From Fidelibacterota bacterium (GTDB lineage: Bacteria > Fidelibacterota > Marinisomatia > SCGC-AAA003-L08 > JACNLC01), in contig JAJRUW010000100.1 in assembly GCA_024277615.1 (NCBI GenBank), forward strand, positions 1-59,901: a stretch of 59,901 nt of DNA. The letters run 5' to 3'. The notes beneath the pieces are model-generated. The model searched no databases. It worked only from the letters and a program-made list of their open reading frames with translations, and was not told the DNA's origin. The translations under genes were made by a program, and so were the position numbers. Positions within the stretch are counted from its first letter, which is position 1. Every line of letters starts with the position of its first letter. This document shows, piece by piece, positions 1 through 10,336 of this stretch.

Positions 1-3000
1 GGAACGTGATGACTGGCACCAAGCCTGAAGCCCGTGTCATTGCCATTCTCATCAAACAGCGGAATCTCATCCGAATTCTCATAAACATCTCCCGTATCAG
101 GCGGCTTATTGTGGATCAAAGCAATCATGTGCTTGGGATTCTCCGTATGCAGAACCATTCCACCCACACTTATTTCAAAGAACACATCGAAGAAACTGTC
201 AGCCGAACCCACCGACGTAAAGGGCGGGAGATCCAGTAAACCGCTATTATTATCGGCTGTCTCTTCCATACCGCCCAGGGACGGAATGTCCGGATTCAAA
301 CCGATGGTCAGCGGTCCCATGGAACTGTTACCCGTGAGATTTAGATCAACCATCTCGGTCTGCACATCATCCAGTCCGTTGCCGTCATCATCATCGGCAT
401 CTCCCTCATTGGTTCCCTCAAAATAAACCTCAACCGTCGTGGGACCATCCACGGCAATCAGCTCACTAGTACCGTCGGGATGCACCAGGTTCACCTGTCC
501 CATAGACAAATCAAAGATATCCGTTTCAACTGTGGGATTAGGACGATGACGCGCCGCCGTGAAGAAAAATCCGGACGGATTACCGGCAGGATCAAGCAGC
601 GGAATATCATCCTGCAAATTAATATAGACCGCATTTGGCCCGGGCGGCTTCTGACAGATAACACTGCTCATGTGCTTGGGTGTCTCCGTATGCAGAATTA
701 CTCCGATATCCGGCAGATCCACCTCAAAAAATACGTCGAAGAAACTATCGGCACAGCCCTGCCCAAAGGGCGGGATATCCAGCGTACCGGATACATTGTT
801 CGCCTGCTCCTCTATCTCGCCCACTGATGGAATATCAGGATTCAAATGAACTTCAACGGCGCCTATTCCGGGTATGTAACCGCTCAAGGTGAGCATGGTC
901 ATCTCGGTTTCAACCTCATCCCTGCCGTCTCCGTCGTCATCCTGAGCATCACCTTCAGTGGCGCCCTCAAAGAAGACATCCACTTCAGTCGGTCCGGTCA
1001 TATAAAGTGTCGCTATGCCGTTAGGTGTACTCATATCTATTCTGGCTGTGGATGCCGGAAATACATCATGCTCAACTACCGGAACTTCACAGGCACAACC
1101 GTTGCAAACTTCGTTAGCCAAACAGTCGTCATCAACCTCGCATTCTTCAGGCGGTGTGATAATTCCGTCACCACAGTCCGCCACGGGGCAGTCGACATCA
1201 ATACAAAGGATGCCCAATCCCTGTGAGATGCCACCGAGTTCATTGCAGGCCCAGGGCAGTTCGTCCGTGCAGCTTCCATCTGGGAAACAACAGCCTTCAG
1301 TCGGGTCCGGTATGTGAGTTGTCGTGCCAATATAAAAACCGGATTGGTCTCCGTTTGGATACAATACGGGAATCAGGTCAGCATTGTAATAATAATCACC
1401 AGGTCCCGGTGGTTTATTGGTGATCGTCCCGCTCATATGCTTAGGTTGTTCCGTGTGCATGATCATGCCAAGTGCTTCAACCTGGAAGAAAACATCGAAG
1501 AAACTGTCAGCCGTACCGACACCAAAGGGCGGCAAATCCAGTGTACCTGGTTGAGTATTAACATTCTCTTCTATCTGTCCCATTGATGGAATCGACGGAC
1601 TCAGTGAGACGATTATCGGACCATAGACCGGATCTACAGCTGAAAAACTCAATGAGATCATTTCAGTCTGCACTTCATCCAAACCATTTCCATCGTCATC
1701 ATGGGCATCACCTTCAACATTTCCCTGGAAAAAGACATCCACATCTGTCTCACCATTGCCGGTGAGGTTATGAATGGCTCCGGTCGGGTCAATTAGTTGA
1801 ATAATTCCATATGAATTGGGGAAGACATCATGTTCGACTATCTCACAGACACAGCCGTTGCAAACTTCACCGGCTGCACAGTCGGTATCGAGCTCGCATT
1901 CTTCAGGCGGTGTAATTAATCCGTCACCGCAAACTGGTTCTGATGAACAATTAATATCGATGCAATGAGTATTATCTCCCTGATATGTACCACCACTCTC
2001 AATACAATTAGAATACGGAATCTCTACACAATCCCCGGTAACAATACAACAGGCACCAATCATACGTGGAGGTTCACAAATATGCATCGTCTGGCCCGGA
2101 CCCAGGAAAACCGCAGGTGCAGATGGATCAAAATAGAAGGGATCGGTCCCCGGCGCTGGCAGCCAGACACCATCCACGGCACAGTTAGTCGTCCAGGCAG
2201 AATTACTGGTTTGAAAATCCAGGGGTAACCCCATTGACCCCATGTCCAGCGTAAGTACATCACCCGTTGCAGTATTTGTAAATGTGAATTTGGGGAATAG
2301 TAAAAATCCGGCATCAAATACACCACCATTGGCATCGTTCTGGGTCAAAAGCATTGCACCCTGGGAATTTGGCGGCGGGCCGGACAGAGTAACTTCCACA
2401 TTCCAGAACTGATCTGCTGCGCCTGGAATTGTTACGGTTATAGGCTCGACGCTTACCAGGTGAAGCTGAACAATTTCAAGAGGAATTGAAACAGGTCCCG
2501 GCAGTGGTAGCGGAATGTCAGCTCGCGAGATCCGGGTATCTGCATTCCCGTAGGTGGCAGGATCCAGCGGGACACCCTGCAGGGGAACAAAAGATGTGAA
2601 CGGGTCCGAACCCGGTCCGAAGAAATCCGCCGGAATGGGATTAGGAGCAAAATCAATTCCGGTTCCCGGGGCTGCCTTACAAAGTGTTGTATAATCAAGA
2701 GGTACACAAGGTTGATCATTGCAGGTCAGTCCGTCATAAAAAGTTCCGCCTTCAACCTCACAGGAAAATTGATCCAGCCCGTCAATACAATAATCGCCGA
2801 AACAACAGGCACCCGTTGGCGGGGTACAATCGACCTGTGAGCAAAGAGAGCCGTCGCCCTGATAGGTACCCCCGCTCTCCACGCAACTGAGTGAATCCAT
2901 TTCCTGACAGCCGCCGGTAACGAAGCAGCAGGCTCCCGTGGCTACACAGCCGGCGTTGGCACAATCGACAGTATCGCCCTGATAACTTCCGCCCTGCTCC

Positions 3001-4637
3001 AGACAGCCGGTGCGGCTGGTCGTCACACAACTTCCGTCAGATAGACAGCATGCGCCTTCGGCCAAACAGACAATATCCTGGCAAAAAGTGTTATCGCCAT
3101 TATAAATTCCACCCCCGGCTGTGCATTCCGTCATTGATTGGGAATCAAGGCAAACGCCTGTTGCTGGGTAGCAGCAGGCACCGGTAGATATCTCACAGGC
3201 ATCAGGAATCTGATTGCCATTCAAATCAGCGCAGGATTCACCCTGATGGAAAACACCCCCTTCGATCTCACAGGAAGTTTGATCCATGATGGTACAATAC
3301 TGATCAAAGCAGCAGGCACCTATCCCTAAATCACTGTTGCCGAAGTTAAATACGCCCGGCCCGCTTTCCATATTCCAGGTATGATAGCCAGGTGAGCCCG
3401 GATAGGTCTGAACAGTACCCGCAGGCGGAATTTCAGATATTATTAGTTGTGTAAAGGCACGATCTCCTCCACTGTCGGGCTCATATCCCATTTCGTAATT
3501 GCGTGTCATGCGTTCCGCAACGAGTTCTTGAGGTAACTCTCTACCCAGAGGAGCTTGAGGCGGGCAATTGTTATACTCCTCTTCACATGTCTCATCCCAT
3601 ATTGTATAACAACAATAGGAATCTATAGTGATAGTGGCAATATAGCACAAATCATCCGTAGCATAGGGTCCATAAATGTCTAAAGAGGCCGTACAATCCG
3701 CGGGGTCACTTGGCAGCGTACCAAATACATATTCTCCCAAATTGTTTGTCGTCGTTGCCCCAACAACAGTTCCGGTGAGGGGGTCAATTAATGCAATACT
3801 AACACCAGGAACACCCGGTTCATTGGGGCCCCGCGTGCCGTCGCCATCGACATCATTCCATTTTACGCCCATAATAGGGGCGTCAGGAGGGGGGCCATCA
3901 CAATTTAAAAAGTAGAAGTAATAACCGGATTGTGTTTCGTTTACAAGCCAGGCGTTGTTATAATACGGCCCTGGATAATATTGGTAAAATCCCGGAGGCA
4001 TCGTTTCAGTAATCAGAATCGGTGTTCCGGGAATATCCAGAAACTCATAGTAACCCCATTCTCCCCATGGATTAGTTAATGTAACAGTAGTAGCAACGAG
4101 ATTGGCAGGGTTCTCTACTGCAGGGTAATATAAATTAATCTGAATATCATTCAGGCCTTGTTCTCCCGGATCCAAAAAACCATTACAGTTTTCATCGAAA
4201 TTTTTGAAACCCTGAATGTACCATTGTCGGTCCTGTTCCCTGGAAGTAAGGGCCTGAACAGGTGTGGTCGTCCCGGACATAAAAGTAAGCTCCTGCGATG
4301 GCACTGCAGGATAGAGATAGTTACCCTCTGAAATATGAAATTTCAACTCCAGAGGCTCATTCTCCAGTACGTATCCTAAAGTGGATTCCGTTCCGTCGTC
4401 GCCCATGATGACCAGATCTGCATAAGTGCCCATCCAGGGGGCTGCACCCACGCATTTGCCCTGGTAATAAGCACCGATCCAATCGTCAGTGGTGAGTTCT
4501 TCACCGTCGATAGCTGCCGAACCGATGAAAAAGCGGGCTTGAATTGTTGAAGTATTATGCTTGAATATTTGCGGGCTGGTATCAGGCAGGGCTAGTGAAA
4601 ACATGACAATGACAAAAATAAGTGAAGAAATCTTCAT
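1..4637 (-). CDS. Giant secreted cysteine-rich repeat protein, C terminus off the left edge
   Basis: The frame starts at an ATG (4635-4637) with AAGGAGAT upstream and stays open for 1545 codons to the window edge; frame phase was checked at several points and is constant, so there is no internal break. A signal peptide (MKISSLIFVIVMFSLALP) opens it. Around residues 150-320 lie two SdrD-B/Cna-B-like beta modules (for example VKWNDVDGDGTRGPNEPG). Residues about 435-640 hold five tandem GACC cysteine modules, two more appear later, and two CGDGxITPPEEC stretches resemble Myxococcus-type disulfide repeats. The last 600 residues hold three copies of a module of about 180 residues rich in DDDGNGLDEVQTE-type acidic loops and ADSFFDVFFE. 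A surface or extracellular structural/adhesive role is inferred. No enzyme motif is visible. The partial state is due only to the window boundary. Confidence 0.85.
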   Translation of the reverse strand, partial: MKISSLIFVIVMFSLALPDTSPQIFKHNTSTIQARFFIGSAAIDGEELTTDDWIGAYYQGKCVGAAPWMGTYADLVIMGDDGTESTLGYVLENEPLELKFHISEGNYLYPAVPSQELTFMSGTTTPVQALTSREQDRQWYIQGFKNFDENCNGFLDPGEQGLNDIQINLYYPAVENPANLVATTVTLTNPWGEWGYYEFLDIPGTPILITETMPPGFYQYYPGPYYNNAWLVNETQSGYYFYFLNCDGPPPDAPIMGVKWNDVDGDGTRGPNEPGVPGVSIALIDPLTGTVVGATTTNNLGEYVFGTLPSDPADCTASLDIYGPYATDDLCYIATITIDSYCCYTIWDETCEEEYNNCPPQAPLGRELPQELVAERMTRNYEMGYEPDSGGDRAFTQLIISEIPPAGTVQTYPGSPGYHTWNMESGPGVFNFGNSDLGIGACCFDQYCTIMDQTSCEIEGGVFHQGESCADLNGNQIPDACEISTGACCYPATGVCLDSQSMTECTAGGGIYNGDNTFCQDIVCLAEGACCLSDGSCVTTSRTGCLEQGGSYQGDTVDCANAGCVATGACCFVTGGCQEMDSLSCVESGGTYQGDGSLCSQVDCTPPTGACCFGDYCIDGLDQFSCEVEGGTFYDGLTCNDQPCVPLDYTTLCKAAPGTGIDFAPNPIPADFFGPGSDPFTSFVPLQGVPLDPATYGNADTRISRADIPLPLPGPVSIPLEIVQLHLVSVEPITVTIPGAADQFWNVEVTLSGPPPNSQGAMLLTQNDANGGVFDAGFLLFPKFTFTNTATGDVLTLDMGSMGLPLDFQTSNSAWTTNCAVDGVWLPAPGTDPFYFDPSAPAVFLGPGQTMHICEPPRMIGACCIVTGDCVEIPYSNCIESGGTYQGDNTHCIDINCSSEPVCGDGLITPPEECELDTDCAAGEVCNGCVCEIVEHDVFPNSYGIIQLIDPTGAIHNLTGNGETDVDVFFQGNVEGDAHDDDGNGLDEVQTEMISLSFSAVDPVYGPIIVSLSPSIPSMGQIEENVNTQPGTLDLPPFGVGTADSFFDVFFQVEALGMIMHTEQPKHMSGTITNKPPGPGDYYYNADLIPVLYPNGDQSGFYIGTTTHIPDPTEGCCFPDGSCTDELPWACNELGGISQGLGILCIDVDCPVADCGDGIITPPEECEVDDDCLANEVCNGCACEVPVVEHDVFPASTARIDMSTPNGIATLYMTGPTEVDVFFEGATEGDAQDDDGDGRDEVETEMTMLTLSGYIPGIGAVEVHLNPDIPSVGEIEEQANNVSGTLDIPPFGQGCADSFFDVFFEVDLPDIGVILHTETPKHMSSVICQKPPGPNAVYINLQDDIPLLDPAGNPSGFFFTAARHRPNPTVETDIFDLSMGQVNLVHPDGTSELIAVDGPTTVEVYFEGTNEGDADDDDGNGLDDVQTEMVDLNLTGNSSMGPLTIGLNPDIPSLGGMEETADNNSGLLDLPPFTSVGSADSFFDVFFEISVGGMVLHTENPKHMIALIHNKPPDTGDVYENSDEIPLFDENGNDTGFRLGASHHV
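3..1845 (-). repeat. Three copies of a ~180-residue protein module
   Basis: Three diverged copies inside the giant secreted protein: about 1310-1845, 545-1075 and 3-527. Shared landmarks in order are EHDVFP or ETDIF, an acidic loop (GDAHDDDGNGLDEVQTEM and variants), PSIPSMGQIEE or similar, LDxPPF, ADSFFDVFF, LHTExPKHM, KPPGPGD and GFxxG. The first two copies are separated by a GCC cysteine module plus a CGDGxxTPPEEC stretch; the second and third are almost directly joined. The copies differ at many codons, so the duplication is old. I do not know a named family for this module. Confidence 0.8.
2715..3330 (-). repeat. Five tandem GACC cysteine modules
   Basis: Five consecutive modules of about 36-42 residues, each with the pattern G-A-C-C-(F/Y/L)...C...C...GG.(Y/F).G(D/E)...C....C, run from about 3320 down to 2715 within the giant secreted protein. 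Two more lie at about 1945-2055 and 1195-1300. Six regularly spaced cysteines per module suggest disulfide-stabilised extracellular units. Similar GACC modules occur in large secreted proteins of other environmental bacteria (recollection, not searched). Confidence 0.75.
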
Positions 4638-5077
4638 GATATTGTTATCTCCTTCGTTTAATTATAAATAATTACTGCCAAGGATTCTGATGAAACGCTG
4701 AATACTGGGTTGGTGATGGTGCTGAATGATTAGGTCTTCAAATTCTTGTTAACCTCCTGTAGCTATTTTGATGCGGGAAAGTAAGAATTACAACCGCACA
4801 AATATAACTAAATTGGCAGTTATATACCAAGCGTAATTATATATCGGCCGGGAGAAATTAATCCAGCAGTTTTCGCTTGATGATGTTTAGCGGTTGCAAA
4901 GCTGTTTTGCTTCCCAAAAGGTGTGGCGAAATATTTCATAGCACATCGGGAAGCAGAATATTGGAAAGCTTTAAACAGTTGTTCGAGATACTGGAAATTT
5001 TGCCGATAACCTTCTTAATGATATCTGCTTTAACATTTCAGATGAAAAGGTGAAAAGCAAATCCCGCAAACTGTGGA
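4638..5077. other. Intergenic region, no gene seen
   Basis: A 440-base AT-rich gap holding the 5' leader of the giant secreted protein (minus strand) and the 3' side of the symporter gene. An AGGAGG complement lies at 4753-4758, but on the minus strand it is followed only by a three-codon TTG reading frame. No hairpin with a T-run, RNA gene or repeat was seen. Confidence 0.5.
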
Positions 5078-6520
5078 TTACTTATATGAGCGGGTCTCCC
5101 GGGTGAGCAGACTCACCACCAGCAGGGTCATTACTGATACCAGAGCAGCTGGTAAGACTCCGTCCAATCCACTGATAAAATCCGGTAGCAACCAATTTTG
5201 TAAAATCCATTCCTTCCAGACCAGGGTCATAAATATTCCCGTAAGCATTGAGGCGATAATGCCAAAACGAGTGGCTTTCCGCCAGTACAGTGTGGCTATC
5301 AAAGCTGGTGTAACTGCGGCTCCGTAAATAGTGTAGGCATACAGCGCGCGTTCAAAAAATCCGACGCTGCCGGCAAAACCTCTCGACACCGCATAAGCTG
5401 TAATTCCCAGACAAAGTACCGTCAGCCGGTTAACCATTACAGCCGTTCTTTCCGAAGCACCGCGATGCAGATATTTCAGATAAATATCCTTTACCAGTGT
5501 TGTAGCAGGTATCAGCAGATAGGAATCGGCCGTTGATATAATTATGCCCACGATGGTTGTGATCACGATGGCTCCCAGTACCGGCGGCAGCAAATTTATT
5601 GCTGCATAAACCATGACATGCCTGCCGTTTTCAGCCGCGGGTATCATGGCTGAACTCACCCAGGCTGTGAATATGATGAGCATTTCAACCAGCAGAATCC
5701 CAACTACAAAATAGATTGTCGCCTTCCTCACGGAGCGGGCATTGGTTCCGGCAGAAAATCTCTGGTACATATTGGCATCTCCTAAAATGAGCAGAAATGG
5801 TGGCAGCAGGAAATTTATAAAATCCGTCGCACTGAAGATGCCCGATAATTTCAGATGGCTTGCCCGGCCTGAGGCAATGAACAAGTTTTCGATACCGCTC
5901 ATGCCTCCCGCCCGATGCCAGAGAAGCGGCAGTGAAACCAGAAAAGTGATCACTATCACAACCGAATTGAACACATCGGTATAGGCCACACTGAAAAGTC
6001 CGGCAAATATTGTATAGGCCACTATAAAAACGGCCGCAATGATCACGGCGGAATCGGTTGAAACAAGCGGGTTCCCGGCTGAATCTTTCAATATGACTTC
6101 GAGAACCGACCCGCCGGCATTGTATTGATAAGAAACTATGACGAGATAAGCAATTGTGAGCGAAATGGTAGTCAAAACACCGGCAAAATTGCCAAATCGA
6201 TTGCGGATGATCTCGGGAACAGTTGTGATTGTCATATTCCTCACCTTTGCAGAGATCATGACGAGTACTACTACACCTAAAAGGCTGCCGATGGGAATAA
6301 AAACGGCGGCGAGTCCGATTTCATAGGTTTTACCTGCATTACCGAATATCGAGCCGGTGCCGATCCAGGTGGCTACCATAGTTCCCACCAGCACCCAGGT
6401 CGTCAGTCCGCGTCCTGCCAGGGCGAAGTCTTCCTCCGAGGTCACCCTGCGGGACTTGAGTGCACCAATGAGGGTCAGGGTCAGTAAATACAGGCCTAAT
6501 ATAACCAGGTAAAGATTCAC
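5078..6520 (-). CDS. Sodium:solute symporter family protein
   Basis: A 480-residue polytopic membrane protein of the SSS family (SLC5-like), which imports a solute with sodium across the inner membrane. The N terminus has the family layout: a first helix, then SRRVTSEEDFALAGRGL, then the helix GTMVATWIGTGSIFGNAGK. At least twelve hydrophobic segments follow, with TVPEIIRNRFG in the conserved third-helix region. Length is normal for the family. The substrate cannot be read from sequence. It sits 16 bases downstream of the YCF48-like gene, so the two are probably cotranscribed. Confidence 0.85.
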   Translation of the reverse strand: MNLYLVILGLYLLTLTLIGALKSRRVTSEEDFALAGRGLTTWVLVGTMVATWIGTGSIFGNAGKTYEIGLAAVFIPIGSLLGVVVLVMISAKVRNMTITTVPEIIRNRFGNFAGVLTTISLTIAYLVIVSYQYNAGGSVLEVILKDSAGNPLVSTDSAVIIAAVFIVAYTIFAGLFSVAYTDVFNSVVIVITFLVSLPLLWHRAGGMSGIENLFIASGRASHLKLSGIFSATDFINFLLPPFLLILGDANMYQRFSAGTNARSVRKATIYFVVGILLVEMLIIFTAWVSSAMIPAAENGRHVMVYAAINLLPPVLGAIVITTIVGIIISTADSYLLIPATTLVKDIYLKYLHRGASERTAVMVNRLTVLCLGITAYAVSRGFAGSVGFFERALYAYTIYGAAVTPALIATLYWRKATRFGIIASMLTGIFMTLVWKEWILQNWLLPDFISGLDGVLPAALVSVMTLLVVSLLTRETRSYK

Positions 6521-6536
6521 AGGCAGTTATATCCTT

Positions 6537-7736
6537 TTATAGATTCGATTCCGCAGCGGGACGTTCCAATCTGGATTCAAGTATGAGGTTCAACAGAGCT
6601 ATTATATCCAGCACATTGATTTGATCATCCAGGTTTAAATCGCCTGCCCATATTTCATAAGCGCTGGGCTCCGGCGGCAGCAGCAGGATGATATTGACAA
6701 TTCTTACAATATCAAGGATGTCGAGACTGCTGTCTCCATTCACATCTCCTAATATGCCCTGGGGGGTTAGTATTTTCCTTATGATTGTCCCGTTCTCCCC
6801 TACTGCATAGCAGCGGGAACCTCCCACACAAGACAGTCCCCTTAAATTTGTAGTGACGCCCGAATCTTCAGCAAACCAGTCAGTTCCTGCATTATCCGTA
6901 CCTTTAATGGTACCTGAATCCCCTGCTATATACCCCAGGCTGTCATCAAGAAAATCGACTGCTTTCAAAGGTATTCCGTAAAAATGTAAAGTCGTCCAGT
7001 CAGTAAAATTATCCGTTTCTGATATGCAGCCCCAGCCATCCCATCTGCGAGCTGCGGTAAGACCGGTAAGCTCGTCGAAAAAGTAGCCGTCGTATAACTT
7101 GCCTTCATATCCCGTTTGTCCTTCAACCAGATAGAAAGTCACAAAATTCCAGGATATTCCGGCATTCACTGTTCGTGCTATGAGGGGAGCAAAGATCGAA
7201 TTTTGACCATATAAAAATCCAAGATTTTCATTCACCATCTGTGCGCCCGGGAAACTGCCCCCCATCATATCCGTCTGCACAATATTCCAATTCTCTCCAT
7301 GATCCATCGTTGTCAGGATGGTTTGTGCAGCACCCCCGATCAGGCCTGTTCCACCGGGATTGATGGAGACACTGAGTAAATCCCATGCGAGGGCTGAGGG
7401 CAATGTCACCTCCATCCAGTTGTTACCGCCATCGACAGTTCTGATGATCAATCCGTTGCTACCTACAGCCACGGCAAGCAAATCGTTGATACAGCAAACT
7501 CCATATAGATTTGAATCAGTCCCGGCGACCTGCTGAACCCAGGTGTCTCCGCCATCATTCGTACTATACAGCAGGCCACCATCGCCAACGAGAAAGCCCT
7601 CTGTTTCTGAGAAAAAATCAACAGCATTAATATTTGCGGAGATATCTGATGAGAGTGAATGCCATTCCTGTGCTACCGTCAGTATGGGAATAAGCATGAA
7701 GAAGATGAACTTCCCGTATGTTTTACGTATCAGCAT
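6537..7736 (-). CDS. Secreted YCF48-like propeller protein with C-terminal dockerin-like repeat
   Basis: 399 residues with a signal peptide (FIFFMLIPILTVAQ). Residues about 25-320 are YCF48/BNR-like propeller repeats with recurring signatures such as LLYSTNDGGDTW, IIRTVDGGNNW and GTIKGTDNAGTDW. Residues about 330-390 form a two-part dockerin-like calcium module (GDVNGDSSLDILD and GDLNLDDQINVLD). Such proteins are exported; the propeller probably mediates binding or assembly, but no substrate is evident. It is the first gene of a likely two-gene operon with the downstream symporter and is divergent from the gene at 8329. Confidence 0.8.
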   Translation of the reverse strand: MLIRKTYGKFIFFMLIPILTVAQEWHSLSSDISANINAVDFFSETEGFLVGDGGLLYSTNDGGDTWVQQVAGTDSNLYGVCCINDLLAVAVGSNGLIIRTVDGGNNWMEVTLPSALAWDLLSVSINPGGTGLIGGAAQTILTTMDHGENWNIVQTDMMGGSFPGAQMVNENLGFLYGQNSIFAPLIARTVNAGISWNFVTFYLVEGQTGYEGKLYDGYFFDELTGLTAARRWDGWGCISETDNFTDWTTLHFYGIPLKAVDFLDDSLGYIAGDSGTIKGTDNAGTDWFAEDSGVTTNLRGLSCVGGSRCYAVGENGTIIRKILTPQGILGDVNGDSSLDILDIVRIVNIILLLPPEPSAYEIWAGDLNLDDQINVLDIIALLNLILESRLERPAAESNL

Positions 7737-8328
7737 TTAATTGAGCCCTCCGAATAAATTCCTAATAAAATCAGCCTAAATAGCCCGTGAATTTATACAG
7801 ATTGCAAATTACGGTGTTAGAAATTTGCAAATTGATGGCAGTTGTCTCGGCATCTTCCAATCAAACCAACTAATTTAAAATTATTACAATCAAAGGGAAT
7901 ACCTAAGGCATTACACGAAAAACATCCTAAGACGTTCGCTGCCAATTCAGCGATGGCCCGACACAGTGTACAGGGAATCCTGCAGTTTTCCCAAATTCTC
8001 GCTATGATATTGGATAAAAGAATATTGCCTTATCCTAAAATAGACCGTTTCACTGCATTTTGCTTAAAATAATACCCGGACTGACAGCCCAATTGATAAT
8101 CCAATTTGATAATAACTGTTCTTTGATTTGACCTTTAAAGTCTATTCCGCAAAAATATATTGTATGTTTTCAGGGGGATTTCAGAGGTTAAAGTGTGAAA
8201 AAATCAGGGGCGATTGAGCGGTTGTTAAAAATCATTTTGGAAATGTAGCAAAGAAGTAATATCTTCATCGGTCTTTTGATTACCTAATTCATAAATTAAA
8301 ACAATAAATAATTCTTTAAGGAGAAAAC
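7737..8328. other. Divergent intergenic region of about 590 bases
   Basis: It separates two divergently read secreted-protein genes, so it should hold promoters for both. A Shine-Dalgarno AAGGAG sits just before the ATG at 8329. The only open frame inside (7842-8072, plus) codes for 76 residues without a recognisable domain, signal peptide or ribosome-binding site, and I do not call it. No repeat or RNA gene is seen. Confidence 0.5.
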
Positions 8329-10320
8329 ATGAAAAGAAGAAACGGACTGATACTCACGATGCTAATGCTGGCATTTGCTGTCAATCTTTCGGCCCAGGAT
8401 ATCGCGGGTGAGTATAAGCTCAGCGGCCTTAATGTCGTTTACTATAACATCTGCCGTGTGACAACACCGTTAATGGTAAGCGATATTTATGGTATTGGAG
8501 TTACAACTCCGATTAAAGTGATAAACGAAGGTGATGTCTTCTATGCTACTTTCAACGGCCCCCACAGTGAGGCTGCCCTTACGGCTGCCGGTGTTAACCT
8601 TAATCTTAATTTTTATGCCGATGGTACGGGTGAAGTCGTAGAAGGCAGCTTCTATCCGGACGTTAATGTTGATCCTGAAGTTTGTATATCATCCGTCCAG
8701 GTTCTCCCCATTCTGGACAACCTTATTTACACATCAAACCTGGATGCCGGGCTGACAGTACAGCCCACCAATATATTGGGACTTCCCGACGGCAGTACTT
8801 ATGTTGGTCAGACAGTTGGCGGAATATCCTTAAGTCAATCTGTGATCTTTGATTATTTCCCCGAGACCCCAACGCCCGTTTCCTTGCCTTCACCGGTCAA
8901 TATTGATACTGATGGTGACGGTGTGATGGACCTCACTCTTCCGGCAAATGAAGATCTGCCCGGCATGGCCGTCGGCTACTGTGCGAAAGGCGACCTTACA
9001 TCGCTGTCTCCTGACAATGAAGCCATTGGGAATAATCCTGATTTGTATATTGAATGGCATGCAATAGATGGTGAATTGGCTGAAGGAGGCCTGGGTGAGA
9101 TCATCGGTGTGGATGAAGACGGCGACGGAACGGATTTCGACCGAATTTTCGGTCTGCCCTATGTCACTGTAACCAATATGAGTCCAGCCTGTGGTTATAA
9201 TTATCCCATAGCTGGTGACGTATCAGCTGTCTTTGAGGGTCTTGGACTCGGCTTTTGCGTCGAAGATGTATCCGTCGGCAATGATTTCTATTTGATGGAT
9301 GCTCAATTTGAAACCTGGGGTAATTTCCTAACTTATAATGCGGTCGTTTTCAGTGCTACGTTGGAAGGACTCATGGCGAGCGGTATGACCTATGAAGAAG
9401 CTCTGAATTACATCATGGCAAATCAACCGGAAATCCTCGCTGACGACAGTGATCACGACTTTGACGGGAGCAGCGGAAGATTGGTCATGCATTTTGATCC
9501 TACATGCATTCCTCAATATGAAGAGCAAACCGTCAATGTTGAATTCAGACAGCTTGATATTTGTGATGCAGACGGTGATATTAATGCCGATGGCAATCTC
9601 GATGTCCTTGACATTGTAGCACTGGTCGCCCATATTCTGAATACTGCTCCGCTTCCCGGTGATCAGGCCTGTCACGCAGATGTTGACGACAGCGGGACTA
9701 TTGACATTCTGGATATTGTCATTATCGTTGATATGATAATTAATACTCCTCCGGGAAGAGCAACGGATGCCACCAGTGCCACACTGATTAAACACGATGA
9801 TCAAATGGATATCTCCGCTGACGGATTTATCGGTGGAGTTCAGATGACACTCAAACACGGTCCCGATTTCTCTATCGAACTCACTACCGATGCTTACCTG
9901 GCAGAATATAACACAAATGAGAACGAAACCACTCTCATCATCATACATCCTGAAGCAAGTTTGTTCACAGCCAAAGGTGATTATGAGATTGAAGATGTGG
10001 TCGTTGCCAGCAGTAGCGGTTTTGTCAATGTTAATATTACAGACACTGTGGGACTTTTAGCCAGTTATCCGAATCCATTCAATCCCGAAACCAGGATTGA
10101 TTACAGCCTTGTCAAAGACGGTAAGGTCACGATTTCGGTTTACGACATGCAAGGCAGACTGGTAACTTCCCTGGTAAACGAGTTCAAACCCATGGGGAAT
10201 TATTCTGTGGTTTGGGACGGCACTAATCAGAGAAATGAAGCTCTGCCATCCGGTATTTATCTGGTGAAAATGGTCAGCAGCGGACAGATGATCACTCAAA
10301 AAGTGACCCTGCTGAAATAA
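8329..10320 (+). CDS. Secreted protein with dockerin-like repeat, cohesin-like segment and sorting domain
   Basis: 663 residues starting at an ATG with AAGGAG upstream. A signal peptide (LILTMLMLAFAVNLSAQ) leads into about 390 residues with no domain I recognise. Residues about 413-478 form a two-part dockerin-like repeat (GDINADGNLDVLD, DVDDSGTIDILD). Residues about 495-570 resemble a cohesin-type beta sandwich. Residues about 578-663 are a secretion sorting domain (YPNPFNPETRIDY, GRLVTSLVNE, PSGIYLVKM), as in type IX-like export of the Bacteroidetes/FCB group. It is probably a surface or released protein of unknown role. A strong intrinsic terminator follows 17 bases after the stop, so it is probably monocistronic. 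Confidence 0.85.
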   Translation: MKRRNGLILTMLMLAFAVNLSAQDIAGEYKLSGLNVVYYNICRVTTPLMVSDIYGIGVTTPIKVINEGDVFYATFNGPHSEAALTAAGVNLNLNFYADGTGEVVEGSFYPDVNVDPEVCISSVQVLPILDNLIYTSNLDAGLTVQPTNILGLPDGSTYVGQTVGGISLSQSVIFDYFPETPTPVSLPSPVNIDTDGDGVMDLTLPANEDLPGMAVGYCAKGDLTSLSPDNEAIGNNPDLYIEWHAIDGELAEGGLGEIIGVDEDGDGTDFDRIFGLPYVTVTNMSPACGYNYPIAGDVSAVFEGLGLGFCVEDVSVGNDFYLMDAQFETWGNFLTYNAVVFSATLEGLMASGMTYEEALNYIMANQPEILADDSDHDFDGSSGRLVMHFDPTCIPQYEEQTVNVEFRQLDICDADGDINADGNLDVLDIVALVAHILNTAPLPGDQACHADVDDSGTIDILDIVIIVDMIINTPPGRATDATSATLIKHDDQMDISADGFIGGVQMTLKHGPDFSIELTTDAYLAEYNTNENETTLIIIHPEASLFTAKGDYEIEDVVVASSSGFVNVNITDTVGLLASYPNPFNPETRIDYSLVKDGKVTISVYDMQGRLVTSLVNEFKPMGNYSVVWDGTNQRNEALPSGIYLVKMVSSGQMITQKVTLLK

Positions 10321-10336
10321 CACAACCTCAACTCAT

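Noticed and set aside
4733-4758. AGGAGG plus a three-codon TTG frame in the leader of the giant protein
   Set aside because: Too short to call a leader peptide, and no terminator-antiterminator pair is seen nearby.
7842-8072. Possible 76-codon gene in the divergent intergenic region
   Set aside because: No Shine-Dalgarno, signal peptide or recognisable domain, and composition like non-coding DNA.
9328-9948. 206-codon antisense frame opposite the sorting-domain gene
   Set aside because: It mirrors the dockerin repeats; no start signal or recognisable protein.
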